From positions 31,438 to 95,437 of the forward strand of contig CACMXO010000003.1 of NCBI GenBank assembly GCA_902617605.1: a stretch of 64,000 bases of DNA, written 5' to 3'. Source of the DNA: an uncultured Prochlorococcus sp. (GTDB lineage Bacteria > Cyanobacteriota > Cyanobacteriia > PCC-6307 > Cyanobiaceae). Position numbers and translations under genes: made by a program. A model generated the notes under the pieces. That model did no database searches. It saw only the letters and a list, made by a program, of their open reading frames with translations, and was not told where the DNA came from. Positions 42,642 through 53,553 of the stretch are shown here, piece by piece (within the stretch, counting starts at the first letter, position 1; each line of letters starts with the position of its first letter).

Positions 42642-43538
42642 ATGTCATTAAAATTAGACGGTAAAAAGTTATCTCTTGAAATTGAAAAAAGATTAACTGA
42701 CTATATCTCTAGGAATAAAAAAATTGCGAAAAGAGATCCTGGTTTAGCTGTAATAAGAATAGGTGAAGACCCCGCGAGTGGTGTTTACGTTAATAACAAG
42801 GAAAAAGCATGTTTAAGGATTGGGATAAAGAGCTTTATCTTTCATCTAAAAGACAGTGTAGAGCAAAAAGAAGTTGAACAATTAATAATCAAACTTAATT
42901 CTGATAAAAATATTGATGGAATGTTGCTACAACTTCCCATCCCAAAGAAATTTGACGAGCAAAAACTGATCAGCCATATTAATCCAAGCAAAGATGTAGA
43001 TGGACTAAATGAGATAAACATCGGCAAACTAGTAAAAAATGAGCCTGCGATGAGATCATGCACACCAGCAGGAATTATTAATTTATTAAGATCTCAAAAT
43101 ATTACAATTGAAGGTAAGAAAATTGTAGTCATAGGAAGAAGTTTGCTCGTTGGGAAACCCCTATCGCTTATGTTGTTGAATCTTAATGGCACGGTAACAA
43201 TGACTCACTCTAAAACATTAAATTTGAATAAAATATGTAGAGAAGCCGACATTCTAATAGCAGCTGCAGGAAAACCCAATCTTGTAGATTCTAGTTTTGT
43301 GAAAGAAGGAGCAGTAATTATTGATGTTGGAATACATAGATTAAAAAGTTCCAATAAAAATCAAACCAGATTATGTGGCGATGTATTATTAGAAGATGTA
43401 ATTTCTAAAGTATTTGCTTACACACCTGTACCAGGAGGTGTTGGACCAATGACAGTAACAATGTTACTTGTGAATACTATTTTTAGCTGGCAAAAACAAT
43501 TTGGTTTATCATCAACTTTTAATGACCTTTTGCCATAA
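42642..43538 (+). CDS. folD: bifunctional methylene-THF dehydrogenase/cyclohydrolase FolD
   Basis: The 298-residue enzyme has the substrate segment [14 protein letters not shown] with the catalytic Lys. [16 protein letters not shown], the NADP-binding [16 protein letters not shown] and the C-terminal [12 protein letters not shown] also match. It interconverts methylene-, methenyl- and 10-formyl-THF. It has a good ribosome site (AAGGAGA) and lies 37 bases upstream of crtE, probably in one transcript with it. Confidence 0.95.
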   Translation: MSLKLDGKKLSLEIEKRLTDYISRNKKIAKRDPGLAVIRIGEDPASGVYVNNKEKACLRIGIKSFIFHLKDSVEQKEVEQLIIKLNSDKNIDGMLLQLPIPKKFDEQKLISHINPSKDVDGLNEINIGKLVKNEPAMRSCTPAGIINLLRSQNITIEGKKIVVIGRSLLVGKPLSLMLLNLNGTVTMTHSKTLNLNKICREADILIAAAGKPNLVDSSFVKEGAVIIDVGIHRLKSSNKNQTRLCGDVLLEDVISKVFAYTPVPGGVGPMTVTMLLVNTIFSWQKQFGLSSTFNDLLP

Positions 43539-43575
43539 ACTCCAAGATGATTTTTTTTTTTACTAAAGGTATAAA

Positions 43576-44478
43576 ATGACTGAAGTTATAAATAGTATTT
43601 CTGATTTTGAAAAATATCTTAAAAACACAAAAAAGGTTGTAGATGAAGCACTTGATATTTCTTTGGGCCCTGAGAATCCAGAAATCTTAAGAGAATCAAT
43701 GAGATATTCCCTCTTAGCTGGAGGGAAAAGAATACGTCCAATTTTATGTTTAGCATCTTGCGCATTAGCTGGAGGAGAACCTTCTCTTGCAGTTCCTACT
43801 GCGGTAGCAATAGAAATGATCCATACAATGTCCTTGATTCATGATGATCTACCCGCCATGGATAATGATGACTTGAGGAGAGGTAGGCCTACAAATCATA
43901 AAGTATATGGAGATGCAATAGCTATTCTTGCAGGCGATGCTTTATTAACAAGGGCCTTTGAAATGGTCTCTTTAAGAAGCCCTGGAGTCGATCCAAATAG
44001 ATTATTAAATGTAGTTGGGGAATTATCCCTAGTTGCTGGTGCACCAGGCCTAGTCGGGGGGCAAGTTGTTGATTTGGAATGCGAAGGCAAAGAAGTTGAC
44101 CTTGAAACTCTCGAATATATTCATCTTCACAAGACTGGGGCTTTATTAAAGGCCTGCGTTAGAACAGGTGCGATGATCGCAGGAGCTAACCAAAAACTAT
44201 TACAAGCTCTGACAACATATGCAGAGGGAATTGGTTTAGCCTTCCAAATAATAGATGATATTCTTGATTTAACTTCCAGCAGTGAAAAGCTTGGAAAAAC
44301 TGCCGGCAAAGATCTTTTAGCTGACAAAACTACTTACCCTAAATTACTTGGAATGGAGGAGTCAAAGAAAAGAGCATTTGATTTAGTTGAAAAAGCAAAA
44401 AAAGCAATTGAACCTTGGGGCTCAGATGCAAAGTATTTAATATCGTTAGCCGACTTTATTACAAACAGAGACAATTAA
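43576..44478 (+). CDS. crtE: geranylgeranyl diphosphate synthase
   Basis: The 300-residue prenyltransferase has both aspartate-rich motifs: DDLPAMDND (90-98) and [11 protein letters not shown] (near 223), with GGKRIRP near 49. It makes GGPP from IPP and DMAPP/FPP for chlorophyll phytyl chains, carotenoids and plastoquinone. The residue four before the first motif and the chain length suit GGPP rather than FPP. It is followed after 13 bases by the DUF212 gene. Confidence 0.92.
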   Translation: MTEVINSISDFEKYLKNTKKVVDEALDISLGPENPEILRESMRYSLLAGGKRIRPILCLASCALAGGEPSLAVPTAVAIEMIHTMSLIHDDLPAMDNDDLRRGRPTNHKVYGDAIAILAGDALLTRAFEMVSLRSPGVDPNRLLNVVGELSLVAGAPGLVGGQVVDLECEGKEVDLETLEYIHLHKTGALLKACVRTGAMIAGANQKLLQALTTYAEGIGLAFQIIDDILDLTSSSEKLGKTAGKDLLADKTTYPKLLGMEESKKRAFDLVEKAKKAIEPWGSDAKYLISLADFITNRDN

Positions 44479-44491
44479 TTATATTTAATTT

Positions 44492-44971
44492 ATGTCTGAG
44501 TTTTTTTCCTTTTTTAATAATTCAGTTCTTTTCTGGAGTCTATTATCCTGTTTGCTAGCCCAATTTTTTAAAATTATATTCAATTACTTTTCAACTGGAG
44601 AGATAAGATTTGGAATTATGTTCGAGACGGGTGGTATGCCCTCAAGTCATTCTGCCTTAATAACTGGCGCTGCATCTGGTATAGGTTATGAATTAGGATT
44701 TGATAGCTCAATATTCGCATTATCAGTTGCTGTAGCACTAATAGTTATGTATGACGCAAGTGGTGTTCGAAAATCAGCTGGAATTCAAGCTGCAGAAATC
44801 AATAAACTATCAAAAAAACTAGATCCTCAATCTGAATTACTGTTAAAAGAAACCCTGGGTCATACAAAAATGGAGGTCATGGTGGGGAGTTTTTTAGGAC
44901 CATTAATTACATTGCCTGGAATGTTTTTTTTAGGTTCTCCTCTCAAAATATTTGATTTGATAATAAATTAA
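44492..44971 (+). CDS. DUF212 / PAP2-related membrane protein
   Basis: The 159 residues hold four hydrophobic helices and the family motif GGMPSSHSALITGAA (about 48-62). The other family segment is MYDASGVRKSAGIQAAEINK, and LGHTKMEVMVGSFLG comes near the end. The family is related to acid phosphatase/vanadium haloperoxidases and has been linked to lipid-phosphate or isoprenoid-phosphate metabolism. Position right after crtE suits an isoprenyl phosphate role, which is inference. Its last 4 bases overlap cobB. Confidence 0.85.
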   Translation: MSEFFSFFNNSVLFWSLLSCLLAQFFKIIFNYFSTGEIRFGIMFETGGMPSSHSALITGAASGIGYELGFDSSIFALSVAVALIVMYDASGVRKSAGIQAAEINKLSKKLDPQSELLLKETLGHTKMEVMVGSFLGPLITLPGMFFLGSPLKIFDLIIN

Positions 44972-46359
44972 GAATTCTTTGAAAAAGTAATTTGGGTGGC
45001 CTCTATAAAGTTTTTTGCGACTTCTGGAGAACTTGGCAAATGTAAGTGAATCCAACTTGCATGTAATTTTTCATCAAAAAAGCCTTCATTTTTGTATTCA
45101 GTTTCCCAAGATTTAATTTTCCATGGGGAAGAAAGGTTCTTCTGATGATCAGCTTTTCCAGAATCAAGTTCAGATAAATTATTTTCAATTTCCCAATAAT
45201 GAAATTCATGTCCTCTAATTAATTGATTTTGTTTAATGATTTGAGTATCTTTTAAACCCTCAATGTATCTATAACCTACTGAAAGTTTACTTTTTTTTGA
45301 TCTAAAAGGCAGGATACCACTCATTTTATGATTATTACCATTTTCATCTTTTATGAAGTCACCTAAAATCATCATCCCTCCACACTCAGCATAAATAAAT
45401 CCATTTTTGCGGAATTTCCTTAACGAATTTAAGCTTTTTATAGAGTTACTTATATGATCAGCATATTTTTCAGGGAACCCCCCAGGAATAATTAAAGAAG
45501 AAGCCTCATTAGGTATTTCTTCATCATCATAAATACTCCATGAAATCAATGGTATACCTATTTCACTCAAAAACTCCTTAGTTTCTGGGTATTGAAAATG
45601 AAAGATTTTATCTTCTGCAATTGCGATAGGTTTACTTTTGTCTATTTTAAAATCTTTAAAATTGAAAGAATTAAACATTTTCTTTTGAGGAGATTTCAGA
45701 AATTTAATAAGAGAGAAAACATCAAGATTTCTTTCGGCGAAATTTGCAAAATATTCAACATCAATTTCTTTTCCACTATCCATTGGAGATATCAAACCTA
45801 AATTAGCTTTTTTTAATGTTATTTTTGAATCAGATGGTAAAAAACCAAGAATTTCGATATCTTCATTTTTAAAAACTTCTTTGATTAATTTTTTATGTCT
45901 ATCTGAATTAACGTTGTTAAATATGATTCCTGCTATTGACAATTCACTATCGAAATCTCTAAAACCTCGAATAGTCGCCAAAAGAGAGGCTACTTGACCT
46001 CTAGCATTAACAATAAAAATTATTGGAGCATTGAGAAGTTTAGAGATATTTGCTGTGCTGGAATAGGTTGTTGACCCCAGTCCATCAAACAGACCCATTG
46101 CTCCTTCAATTAACGAAAATTCATATTTCAAAGAATGTTTAAAAAAACTTTCTTGAACCCATTCCTCACCACTTAAAAAAATATCTAAATTCCTACAAAT
46201 AGGTTGTCCAATTGAGCTGAGTTGTTGTTGATCAAGATAATCTGGGCCAACCTTGAAAGTTTGTATTTTAATACCTTTTGAGAAGGCCCAACAAGATAGC
46301 AAAAGAGATAATGTAGTTTTCCCGCTATCAGTTGAAGGAGAAGATATTACACAAGGCAT
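44968..46359 (-). CDS. cobB: cobyrinic acid a,c-diamide synthase
   Basis: The 463-residue amidotransferase has an N-terminal P-loop-like domain (STDSGKTTLSLLL, FKVGPDYLD, IEGAMGLFDG) and a C-terminal glutaminase domain with the nucleophile Cys in YAECGGMMILGD. It amidates two side chains of cobyrinate in cobalamin synthesis. Prochlorococcus makes (pseudo)cobalamin, and this supports an intact pathway. It follows opcA after 3 bases on the same strand, in an operon with zwf. Confidence 0.93.
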   Translation of the reverse strand: MPCVISSPSTDSGKTTLSLLLSCWAFSKGIKIQTFKVGPDYLDQQQLSSIGQPICRNLDIFLSGEEWVQESFFKHSLKYEFSLIEGAMGLFDGLGSTTYSSTANISKLLNAPIIFIVNARGQVASLLATIRGFRDFDSELSIAGIIFNNVNSDRHKKLIKEVFKNEDIEILGFLPSDSKITLKKANLGLISPMDSGKEIDVEYFANFAERNLDVFSLIKFLKSPQKKMFNSFNFKDFKIDKSKPIAIAEDKIFHFQYPETKEFLSEIGIPLISWSIYDDEEIPNEASSLIIPGGFPEKYADHISNSIKSLNSLRKFRKNGFIYAECGGMMILGDFIKDENGNNHKMSGILPFRSKKSKLSVGYRYIEGLKDTQIIKQNQLIRGHEFHYWEIENNLSELDSGKADHQKNLSSPWKIKSWETEYKNEGFFDEKLHASWIHLHLPSSPEVAKNFIEATQITFSKNS

Positions 46360-46362
46360 CTA

Positions 46363-47664
46363 TTATTTATTTAAACCATTAAATATTTGAAGAGCTATTT
46401 TAATAGAATTTTCAAAAAGAGGGCTGGTATTACCCCTACTACTTCCCAATAATTTACTAACATCGTACTCTGATGTAGAAAAAGAATTTGGAACAACTTG
46501 TTCTATTAAATCCATATTAGCCATTCCCCCTGCTTCAAGTCTCATACATTCCACTGATTCACAGCCAAGTATTACACAAGTGTTATTTTTTTGAACCTCA
46601 CTAATTTTTGAAATCAGCCTCAATCCAATAACTTGTCCTAAATGAATACTTGGATTTCCCAAAGACAAGGGATTAATTGATGTAGAAATTATTTCGCCAT
46701 TAATTCTTTCAAACTCTATTTTTGTTGATTCTGTATCCTTTTCAACTCTTACAAAAGACCAACCAAGTTTATCGCTAATCCATGAAATCAAAAACAACGC
46801 TTGAATCATATGATCTCCTGCGATATCAATGTCAATATCAGTAATATGATCTAAAATTGGTCTCCTAGAAGGCGGATCAAAAATCATTGCCAATGATTCC
46901 CTCCAATTTTTCAATCTAACCCAATTCAAATCATTAATAGCTTTATTTGAATTATGTAATTGATCTAAAACTTTTAAACATCTTTGAGGCGATCCAAGAG
47001 CAGTATCAATTATTAACCTTAGACCATAATCAGTGAAATATTCGAAGATTTCAGGCGACTCATCCAAGCTTCCATTCCACCACAACCATGAAGGTAATTC
47101 ATCAATAGATAATTCATCAATTATTTTTAATCCTTTATTAGATATTGAGGCCGAGCCCCCCCTAATAACAACTAAATCCCCACAAATAGGTTGCATAGCT
47201 GGGATATCACTTAATGGACAGTAAGCGGATACAAAAGTTTTGATATCTGAATTTTTATCTAATGTTGGCGCTAGTGTTATTAATCTTCTTGGATTTAATG
47301 TACTTATCGTTGATTCAAAAAATTGTCCTCTGAAATCTTCAAAGTCTTTATTAGATAAATTTTCCTTCAACAAATTCAATAATTCTTCACTATTAAGTGA
47401 AGTAGTAATGGGAAGTCCTTGATCTAATATAAATTTTTTAGCAACTTCAATTATCTCTGGACTTAAATTTCCAGTAATTGGTCCATTTACTAATCCTTTT
47501 TGAACCAAACATTGTTCTAGCCAAGCAGGCTGCCAGACCATTAATGTGAAAGTATTAGCTCCACTATTATCTTTATCTTCTGAAATCCATAATTTATTGA
47601 GGTAATTAGAAATTTCCTGATAAGGCAGCTCTAAAGGGGTTTGTAGTGTAAGTTGAGGTTTCAT
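46363..47664 (-). CDS. opcA: glucose-6-phosphate dehydrogenase assembly protein OpcA
   Basis: The 433-residue protein matches OpcA: segments WLWWNGSLDESPEIFEYF, SRRPILDHITDIDIDIAGDH and GCESVECMRLEAGGMANMD are family-like. OpcA activates or assembles G6P dehydrogenase in cyanobacteria and is needed for dark metabolism. It starts 2 bases after the zwf stop. The C-terminal cysteines in OpcA have been tied to redox control in other cyanobacteria. Confidence 0.93.
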   Translation of the reverse strand: MKPQLTLQTPLELPYQEISNYLNKLWISEDKDNSGANTFTLMVWQPAWLEQCLVQKGLVNGPITGNLSPEIIEVAKKFILDQGLPITTSLNSEELLNLLKENLSNKDFEDFRGQFFESTISTLNPRRLITLAPTLDKNSDIKTFVSAYCPLSDIPAMQPICGDLVVIRGGSASISNKGLKIIDELSIDELPSWLWWNGSLDESPEIFEYFTDYGLRLIIDTALGSPQRCLKVLDQLHNSNKAINDLNWVRLKNWRESLAMIFDPPSRRPILDHITDIDIDIAGDHMIQALFLISWISDKLGWSFVRVEKDTESTKIEFERINGEIISTSINPLSLGNPSIHLGQVIGLRLISKISEVQKNNTCVILGCESVECMRLEAGGMANMDLIEQVVPNSFSTSEYDVSKLLGSSRGNTSPLFENSIKIALQIFNGLNK

Positions 47665-47666
47665 TT

Positions 47667-49190
47667 TTAGGGTCTACGCCAGAAAATATTATCTTTTGAA
47701 ATTAATTTATCTGACTCAGGAGGTCCCCATGTCATAGATTCATATTTATAAATAGGTAACTTCCAAGGGGAATTATCCATCAATTCTATTAATGGCGTAT
47801 AAAGTTTCCAAGCTGCCTCTACCTCATCACTTCGAGTAAATAATGTTGGGTCAGAAAGCATTGCATCAGCTAATAATCTTACATAGCCTTCATCTGAGGG
47901 TTCTCCAAATGATTCATCATAAGAAAATTCCATCTCAACAGGTCTTGATTTCATTCCAGAACCAGGAGACTTTACCTCAAATTTGAAAGTAGCACCTTCA
48001 TTTGGCTGAATTCTAAGGACAAGTTGATTTGGGGCAGGATTTATTATTGTTGACTCAAATAGATGGACAGGAACGTCTTTAAAAGTCAAGACTATTTCTC
48101 CAAGTCTTTTGGGTAGTCTTTTACCTGTTCTCAAATAAAAAGGAACTCCTTGCCAACGCCAGTTATCCACGAAAACTTTTGTCGCAATATAAGTTTCTGT
48201 TGTGCTGTTACTATTAACACCATCTTCCTGCCTATATCCTTTAAGTCGATTTGAAATATTCCCTCCCTCTCCATATTGACCTCTTATACAACAATTCCAC
48301 GGTTCATTTTCGTCAGCAAGTTTTGAAGCTTGAAGAACCTTAGCTTTTTCATTTCTTATTGCTTCTGGTTCAAATTTTCCAGGAGGTTCCATTGCAGTAA
48401 CTGCAAGCATTTGAGTCATATGATTTTGAAGCATATCCCGTAAAGCACCAGAACTTTCGTAATAACCTGCTCTATCTTCAACACCAACTGTTTCAGATGA
48501 AGTAATTTGAACACTTGATATATAATTCCTATTCCAGATTGGTTCAAAAATAGTGTTAGCAAACCTCAAAACAAGAATATTTTGAACTGTCTCTTTACCT
48601 AAATAATGATCAATCCTATAAATCTGACTTTCTTCAGCGCAACTTTGAACGATCTTATTCAATTTTTTTGCACTTGAATAATCTCTTCCAAAAGGTTTTT
48701 CAATTACTAGACGACTTTTCTTAGGGTCATCTAAAAGGCCAGCCCCTTTAAGAGCTTTACATCCACTTGCATAGAAATTCGGAGATACTGATAAATAAAA
48801 TGTTCTATTTCCATGAGTAGCTTGTGTCTTATCAATTTCATTTAATCTTCTAGAAAGCCTTACGACATGATCACTTTGTTGTAGGTCAACTGGTTCATAG
48901 AAAAGATAATTAGAAAATTGCTCCCACTCCCTTTCTCTACCAGATATTTGATTTGATAACTTTACTTTCATCTTTTCTCTAAACTCATTATCAGTCCAAG
49001 GTCTTCTGGCACAACCAACTATTCCAAATTCACTAGGAATTCTTCTTTGCAAATAGAGTTCAAATAAGGCTGGTATTAATTTTCTATGAGTAAGGTCTCC
49101 ACTTGCGCCAAAAATTACTAAACATTGTGGAGATATGACTCTTTCCTGTCGTAAACCTAATCTCAGAGGATTACTTAAAGTTGAAGGCAT
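47667..49190 (-). CDS. zwf: glucose-6-phosphate 1-dehydrogenase
   Basis: The 507-residue enzyme has the NADP-binding GASGDLTHRKLIPALF near residue 29, the active-site motif RIDHYLGKETVQN and the C-terminal VRLLADAMLSDPTLFTRSDEVEAAW. It starts the oxidative pentose phosphate pathway and supplies NADPH at night. zwf, opcA and cobB are packed with 2-3 base gaps, forming an operon. The 109 bases upstream separate it from petH. Confidence 0.96.
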   Translation of the reverse strand: MPSTLSNPLRLGLRQERVISPQCLVIFGASGDLTHRKLIPALFELYLQRRIPSEFGIVGCARRPWTDNEFREKMKVKLSNQISGREREWEQFSNYLFYEPVDLQQSDHVVRLSRRLNEIDKTQATHGNRTFYLSVSPNFYASGCKALKGAGLLDDPKKSRLVIEKPFGRDYSSAKKLNKIVQSCAEESQIYRIDHYLGKETVQNILVLRFANTIFEPIWNRNYISSVQITSSETVGVEDRAGYYESSGALRDMLQNHMTQMLAVTAMEPPGKFEPEAIRNEKAKVLQASKLADENEPWNCCIRGQYGEGGNISNRLKGYRQEDGVNSNSTTETYIATKVFVDNWRWQGVPFYLRTGKRLPKRLGEIVLTFKDVPVHLFESTIINPAPNQLVLRIQPNEGATFKFEVKSPGSGMKSRPVEMEFSYDESFGEPSDEGYVRLLADAMLSDPTLFTRSDEVEAAWKLYTPLIELMDNSPWKLPIYKYESMTWGPPESDKLISKDNIFWRRP

Positions 49191-49299
49191 ATTTTTAGTA
49201 TTCTTTATTTAAAATCCTCTTTTTTTCAAATATTAGCTACATATTGTGTCTAAACCAAAAAGTATTAGTATGTGAAACTTAAATCAAAATAACAAAGAT

Positions 49300-50430
<1,131 letters not shown>

Positions 50431-50470
50431 TTAGATTTCTTTTATAAAAGATTATCAATTTGTAGTTTAA

Positions 50471-50489
50471 TTTGTAGTGATTTTACAAA
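50471..50489. promoter_or_regulatory. palindrome in the petH upstream region
   Basis: TTTGTA-N7-TACAAA is an inverted repeat 44 bases upstream of petH and 120 bases from the divergent SRPBCC gene. It resembles the NtcA box GTA-N8-TAC but has a 7-base spacer. petH is NtcA-controlled in some cyanobacteria, so it is worth noting, but the spacing makes it uncertain. Confidence 0.3.
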
Positions 50490-50608
50490 AATGGTTACGT
50501 TTTGAGATCGGGATAAATAAAAGAAATTATTTTAAATTTTCAGTATTTATTGTTTTTATCTGTATAGTTACACAGAAATAATTTTTTATCTAATTAAAAA
50601 ATTCGTTT

Positions 50609-51151
50609 ATGAATAATCCTCAAGAATCAGTAGATCGTTTTAAAAGCAATGATTACAGGACAATTGAGCAGACGATGGAAAAGCTTTCTGGCGGTACAAG
50701 ACGACTGGCGGCTCAACTTACAACTTCTGCAAGTTTCGATTCTTTGTGGAGTGTTTTAACAGATTATGATCGACTAAATCTTTACATCCCAAATCTTTTA
50801 TCGAGCAAAAAAATATTTCAGAAGGAAAATAATGTACACCTTAAACAAGTTGGGGCTCAGGATTTCCTTGGTATGAAATTTTCAGCTGAAGTAACTATAG
50901 ACTTATTTGAAGATAAGGAGCTTGGCCTCCTAAAATTTAATTTGATAAAAGGAGATTTCAGAAAATTTGAAGGTAGCTGGAAAATACAAAACATTAAAAA
51001 TACTTCAAAAAATTCATTAATTTATGATCTTACCGTTCAAGGTTGTCAATGGATGCCAATAGGGATGATTGAAAAAAGACTGAAAAAGGATCTTTCAGAA
51101 AATTTAATTGCCGTAGATAGGCAAGCAAAATCATCAAAAAGATCGTTATAA
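50609..51151 (+). CDS. SRPBCC (polyketide cyclase/COQ10-like) lipid-binding-fold protein
   Basis: The 180-residue protein contains a START/COQ10-like domain at about 30-165: TSASFDSLWSVLTDYDRLNLYIPNLLSS, an acidic strand region, and a long C-terminal helix ending near RLKKDLSENLIAVDRQAK. Such proteins bind hydrophobic ligands such as quinones, carotenoids or lipids. No catalytic motif is visible. It is divergent from petH and followed by tRNA-Glu on the opposite strand. Confidence 0.75.
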   Translation: MNNPQESVDRFKSNDYRTIEQTMEKLSGGTRRLAAQLTTSASFDSLWSVLTDYDRLNLYIPNLLSSKKIFQKENNVHLKQVGAQDFLGMKFSAEVTIDLFEDKELGLLKFNLIKGDFRKFEGSWKIQNIKNTSKNSLIYDLTVQGCQWMPIGMIEKRLKKDLSENLIAVDRQAKSSKRSL

Positions 51152-51162
51152 ATTTAAATTAA

Positions 51163-51235
51163 TAGCCCCAAGGGGATTCGAACCCCTGTCGCCTCCGTGA
51201 AAGGGAGGTGTCCTAGGCCTCTAGACGATGGGGCC
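51163..51235 (-). tRNA. trnE: tRNA-Glu (UUC)
   Basis: The 73-nt minus-strand gene folds as a tRNA: acceptor GGCCCCA/TGGGGCT (G1-U72 wobble), D-arm region TCTAGAGGCCTAGGACA and anticodon stem-loop CCTCC-CTTTCAC-GGAGG with anticodon TTC. The T-arm is AGGGG-TTCGAAT-CCCC and the discriminator is A; CCA is not encoded. Besides translation, Glu-tRNA is the substrate for tetrapyrrole synthesis by HemA, so it also feeds chlorophyll. Confidence 0.97.
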
Positions 51236-51276
51236 AGGAGATTAGCATAACAGCTTATTAAAAACTAAGAGTAAGG

Positions 51277-52395
51277 CTAGCCTTTCGTCAAGTATTGTTG
51301 CTCTTTGTTTTGTCCTTGCCACACGGGAACTGTGAAATGGAAGCAGGAACCTTCACCAATTTCAGATACGACCCATATTCTTCCTCCATGGACTTGTACT
51401 ATTCTCCTACATACTGATAACCCTATGCCAAATCCTGAAGTTCCTTCAGAAGTCTGGGGAAGCCTAACCCTATCTAGAAAAATTCTTTTTTGTTCATTAA
51501 AAGGAATACCTGCTCCTTTGTCACAAATTGTTATTTCTACCCATTGATTTGTCTTGTGAATCATAGTGATTTTTATAGACCCAGAGTCTTTAGAAAATTT
51601 AATAGCATTTTCAATTAAATTTAAAAATACTTGCCTCATTCTTCTTTGATCTGCAAATACACTTGGCAGATCAGATGGAATATCAGTATCAATTTCAATA
51701 TTTCTTAATCTCCAGAATTTTTCTAATTCGAGTATTACTTCAGCACTAATATTACCTAAATCAATTTTCTGAGGATTAAATAAAGCTTCCCATTTAGTTG
51801 TTCCAACCTCCAAAAGATCCTGTGATAAGAGTTCAATCTCTTCCAGACGTCTTTTAATTACCTCCTGTAATTTTGATATATTGATTTGTCCAAGTTTTTG
51901 ACTTTGGACAGCCAAAGTAGCAGCAGTCAAAGGTGTTCTTAATTCATGCGCTACCATCCTTAATAATCGTTCCTGAGATTCTATTCTTTTTGTTAACGTC
52001 TCATTTTCTTGTCTTAAAACAAGAAGTTCGTCTTCCAATAGAAATTCTTTTTGAGTTCTTGTTGAATCAATTTTGGATGGCTGCAAATTAATCCCAAGAT
52101 TTTTTGTCAAGCCCTCTTGTGACCACCTTGGCAGCCATTTTTGCAACTGAGAGAATATATTGCTTCCAGCAAATATTTGCTTTGGACCTGGGGAAACCTT
52201 TATGAGTGCAGGAATCGCGACTAACCTATGTAATTCAAGTAATTCTGGCTGCTCTGTGGGTTCAGAGATCTGAAGAGATATCTCAAATTCACATTCATCT
52301 GATTCTAAATAAGCTATTAGAGACTTAATATCATTACTAGAAAGCTGATTTCTAGCTGCCACAAGTATTAATTTTAGCTCTTTTTTATCATTCAA
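51277..52395 (-). CDS. sasA: circadian sensor histidine kinase SasA
   Basis: The 372-residue kinase has an N-terminal KaiB-like thioredoxin-fold domain (about 8-90, [14 protein letters not shown]), which in SasA binds KaiC. A helical linker leads to the H-box [14 protein letters not shown] (His150), the N-box [11 protein letters not shown] and the G-boxes [10 protein letters not shown] and [15 protein letters not shown]. It passes clock output to the response regulator RpaA. No membrane segments. In Prochlorococcus kaiA is missing while kaiB, kaiC and sasA remain; none of the kai genes is in this window. Confidence 0.93.
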   Translation of the reverse strand: MNDKKELKLILVAARNQLSSNDIKSLIAYLESDECEFEISLQISEPTEQPELLELHRLVAIPALIKVSPGPKQIFAGSNIFSQLQKWLPRWSQEGLTKNLGINLQPSKIDSTRTQKEFLLEDELLVLRQENETLTKRIESQERLLRMVAHELRTPLTAATLAVQSQKLGQINISKLQEVIKRRLEEIELLSQDLLEVGTTKWEALFNPQKIDLGNISAEVILELEKFWRLRNIEIDTDIPSDLPSVFADQRRMRQVFLNLIENAIKFSKDSGSIKITMIHKTNQWVEITICDKGAGIPFNEQKRIFLDRVRLPQTSEGTSGFGIGLSVCRRIVQVHGGRIWVVSEIGEGSCFHFTVPVWQGQNKEQQYLTKG

Positions 52396-52501
52396 ATGAA
52401 TTCCTCTGAAGTGTTGAAAAGCTGTTAATCCTTATAAACACCTTAAGATATTTTTTTTTATTTTACAGATAGGCTATTAAATAAATAGGACATATTTATA
52501 A

Positions 52502-53041
52502 ATGGTTGCTATTAATCCAAAAAAAAATTTACATTTTGGAGAAAACCCTCCTGAAATCAATTTAAATAGTAATTTAAAAAGGTGGTTTTCTAGGAATATT
52601 GGGTTGTGGAAATCTAATAGAACCTATTTTCTCGATGAAGCACAAAAAACTTATAATTTAATTATGAATATAAATATTCAAGCTCTCGAGAGTAAATCCA
52701 TATGGGAGTCGCATTATAAATTTACTTGGTACCCAGAAAAAAAATATAATTTCTTTGACGAAAATCCCCACTATAAAGAACGAGGAGAAATGCATGCATT
52801 TTTAAAAGGCCATCAACTTAAGAGGGAAAAATTTTATTTAAGTAATGATGAAGGTATTTCAAATATTAAGCAAGTCGACGAACACGAAATGATTTTTGAA
52901 TCTTCTTATAATGATTGGTATATACTTGAGCATACAAGACTTGTAGATTCTGATAATTATAGATTTAGGGTTATATATTCATGGAACAAAAATATACTCA
53001 AAATAGTAGAGAATCATCACGAAAGTAAAATTATTAAATAA
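52502..53041 (+). CDS. lipocalin-like protein, possibly CpcS/CpeS-related
   Basis: The 179-residue soluble protein has a beta-rich core. Its start LKRWFSRNIGLWKSNRTYFLDE resembles the first strand of CpcS/CpeS lyases (F-x-x-S-x-G-x-W-x-S-x-R-T). Later strands (EMHAFLKGHQLKREKFY, MIFESSYNDWYILEHTRLV) also fit a 10-stranded barrel. CpeS-type lyases attach bilins to phycobiliproteins, and Prochlorococcus keeps a few such genes. Sequence divergence is large, so a different ligand or role is possible. It stands alone. Confidence 0.5.
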   Translation: MVAINPKKNLHFGENPPEINLNSNLKRWFSRNIGLWKSNRTYFLDEAQKTYNLIMNINIQALESKSIWESHYKFTWYPEKKYNFFDENPHYKERGEMHAFLKGHQLKREKFYLSNDEGISNIKQVDEHEMIFESSYNDWYILEHTRLVDSDNYRFRVIYSWNKNILKIVENHHESKIIK

Positions 53042-53114
53042 ATTCTTTTGGCAGATTTAGTTTGAAAAATAAAAAATGTTATCTTTTATAATATGAATTA
53101 AAAATAAATCCAAT

Positions 53115-53540
53115 ATGAGTTTTTCAATATCTAAAATTTTTGCAATCTCTCTAATTTTTTTATTTAATACAAATAATGAATTTAATAAATTAAATGCAAA
53201 TGTTAAAAATTCTCCTGCCAATAAAAATGATTTAGATTTATATCATGGGATGGGTGTTTCATTTCTATGTAATGCGACAAGAAAAGGATTTGATTTGGAT
53301 TTCCCAAAAACATTAAACGTTGCCTCAACAACATTCGCATCAGTAGTATCCCAAAAACATGGAGGGAAAATAATAGAGAGAAAGAAAGAACAAAGAGTTG
53401 ACATGAAACAACTACAATTTATCGCATCTCTGCAATTAGTTGAATCAGCTCTTCAAGTGTGTCCAGATAATGTACCTGAAAAGATCGAAAAACAATTTAA
53501 GATTGAAACTGAAAGACTTAAGAAATTACAAGGGTTATAA
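53115..53540 (+). CDS. hypothetical exported protein, 141 aa
   Basis: An N-terminal hydrophobic signal (5-19, SKIFAISLIFLFNT) precedes a mature region that looks helical, with LYHGMGVSFLCNATRKGFD and LQFIASLQLVESALQVCP. The two Cys residues (in FLCNAT and QVCPD) may be linked. A hydrophobic core with a 'GVSFLCNA' strand suggests a small folded periplasmic protein seen in picocyanobacteria; I know no function. Convergent with prs. Confidence 0.55.
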   Translation: MSFSISKIFAISLIFLFNTNNEFNKLNANVKNSPANKNDLDLYHGMGVSFLCNATRKGFDLDFPKTLNVASTTFASVVSQKHGGKIIERKKEQRVDMKQLQFIASLQLVESALQVCPDNVPEKIEKQFKIETERLKKLQGL

Positions 53541-53553
53541 AAAATAATTCCTA

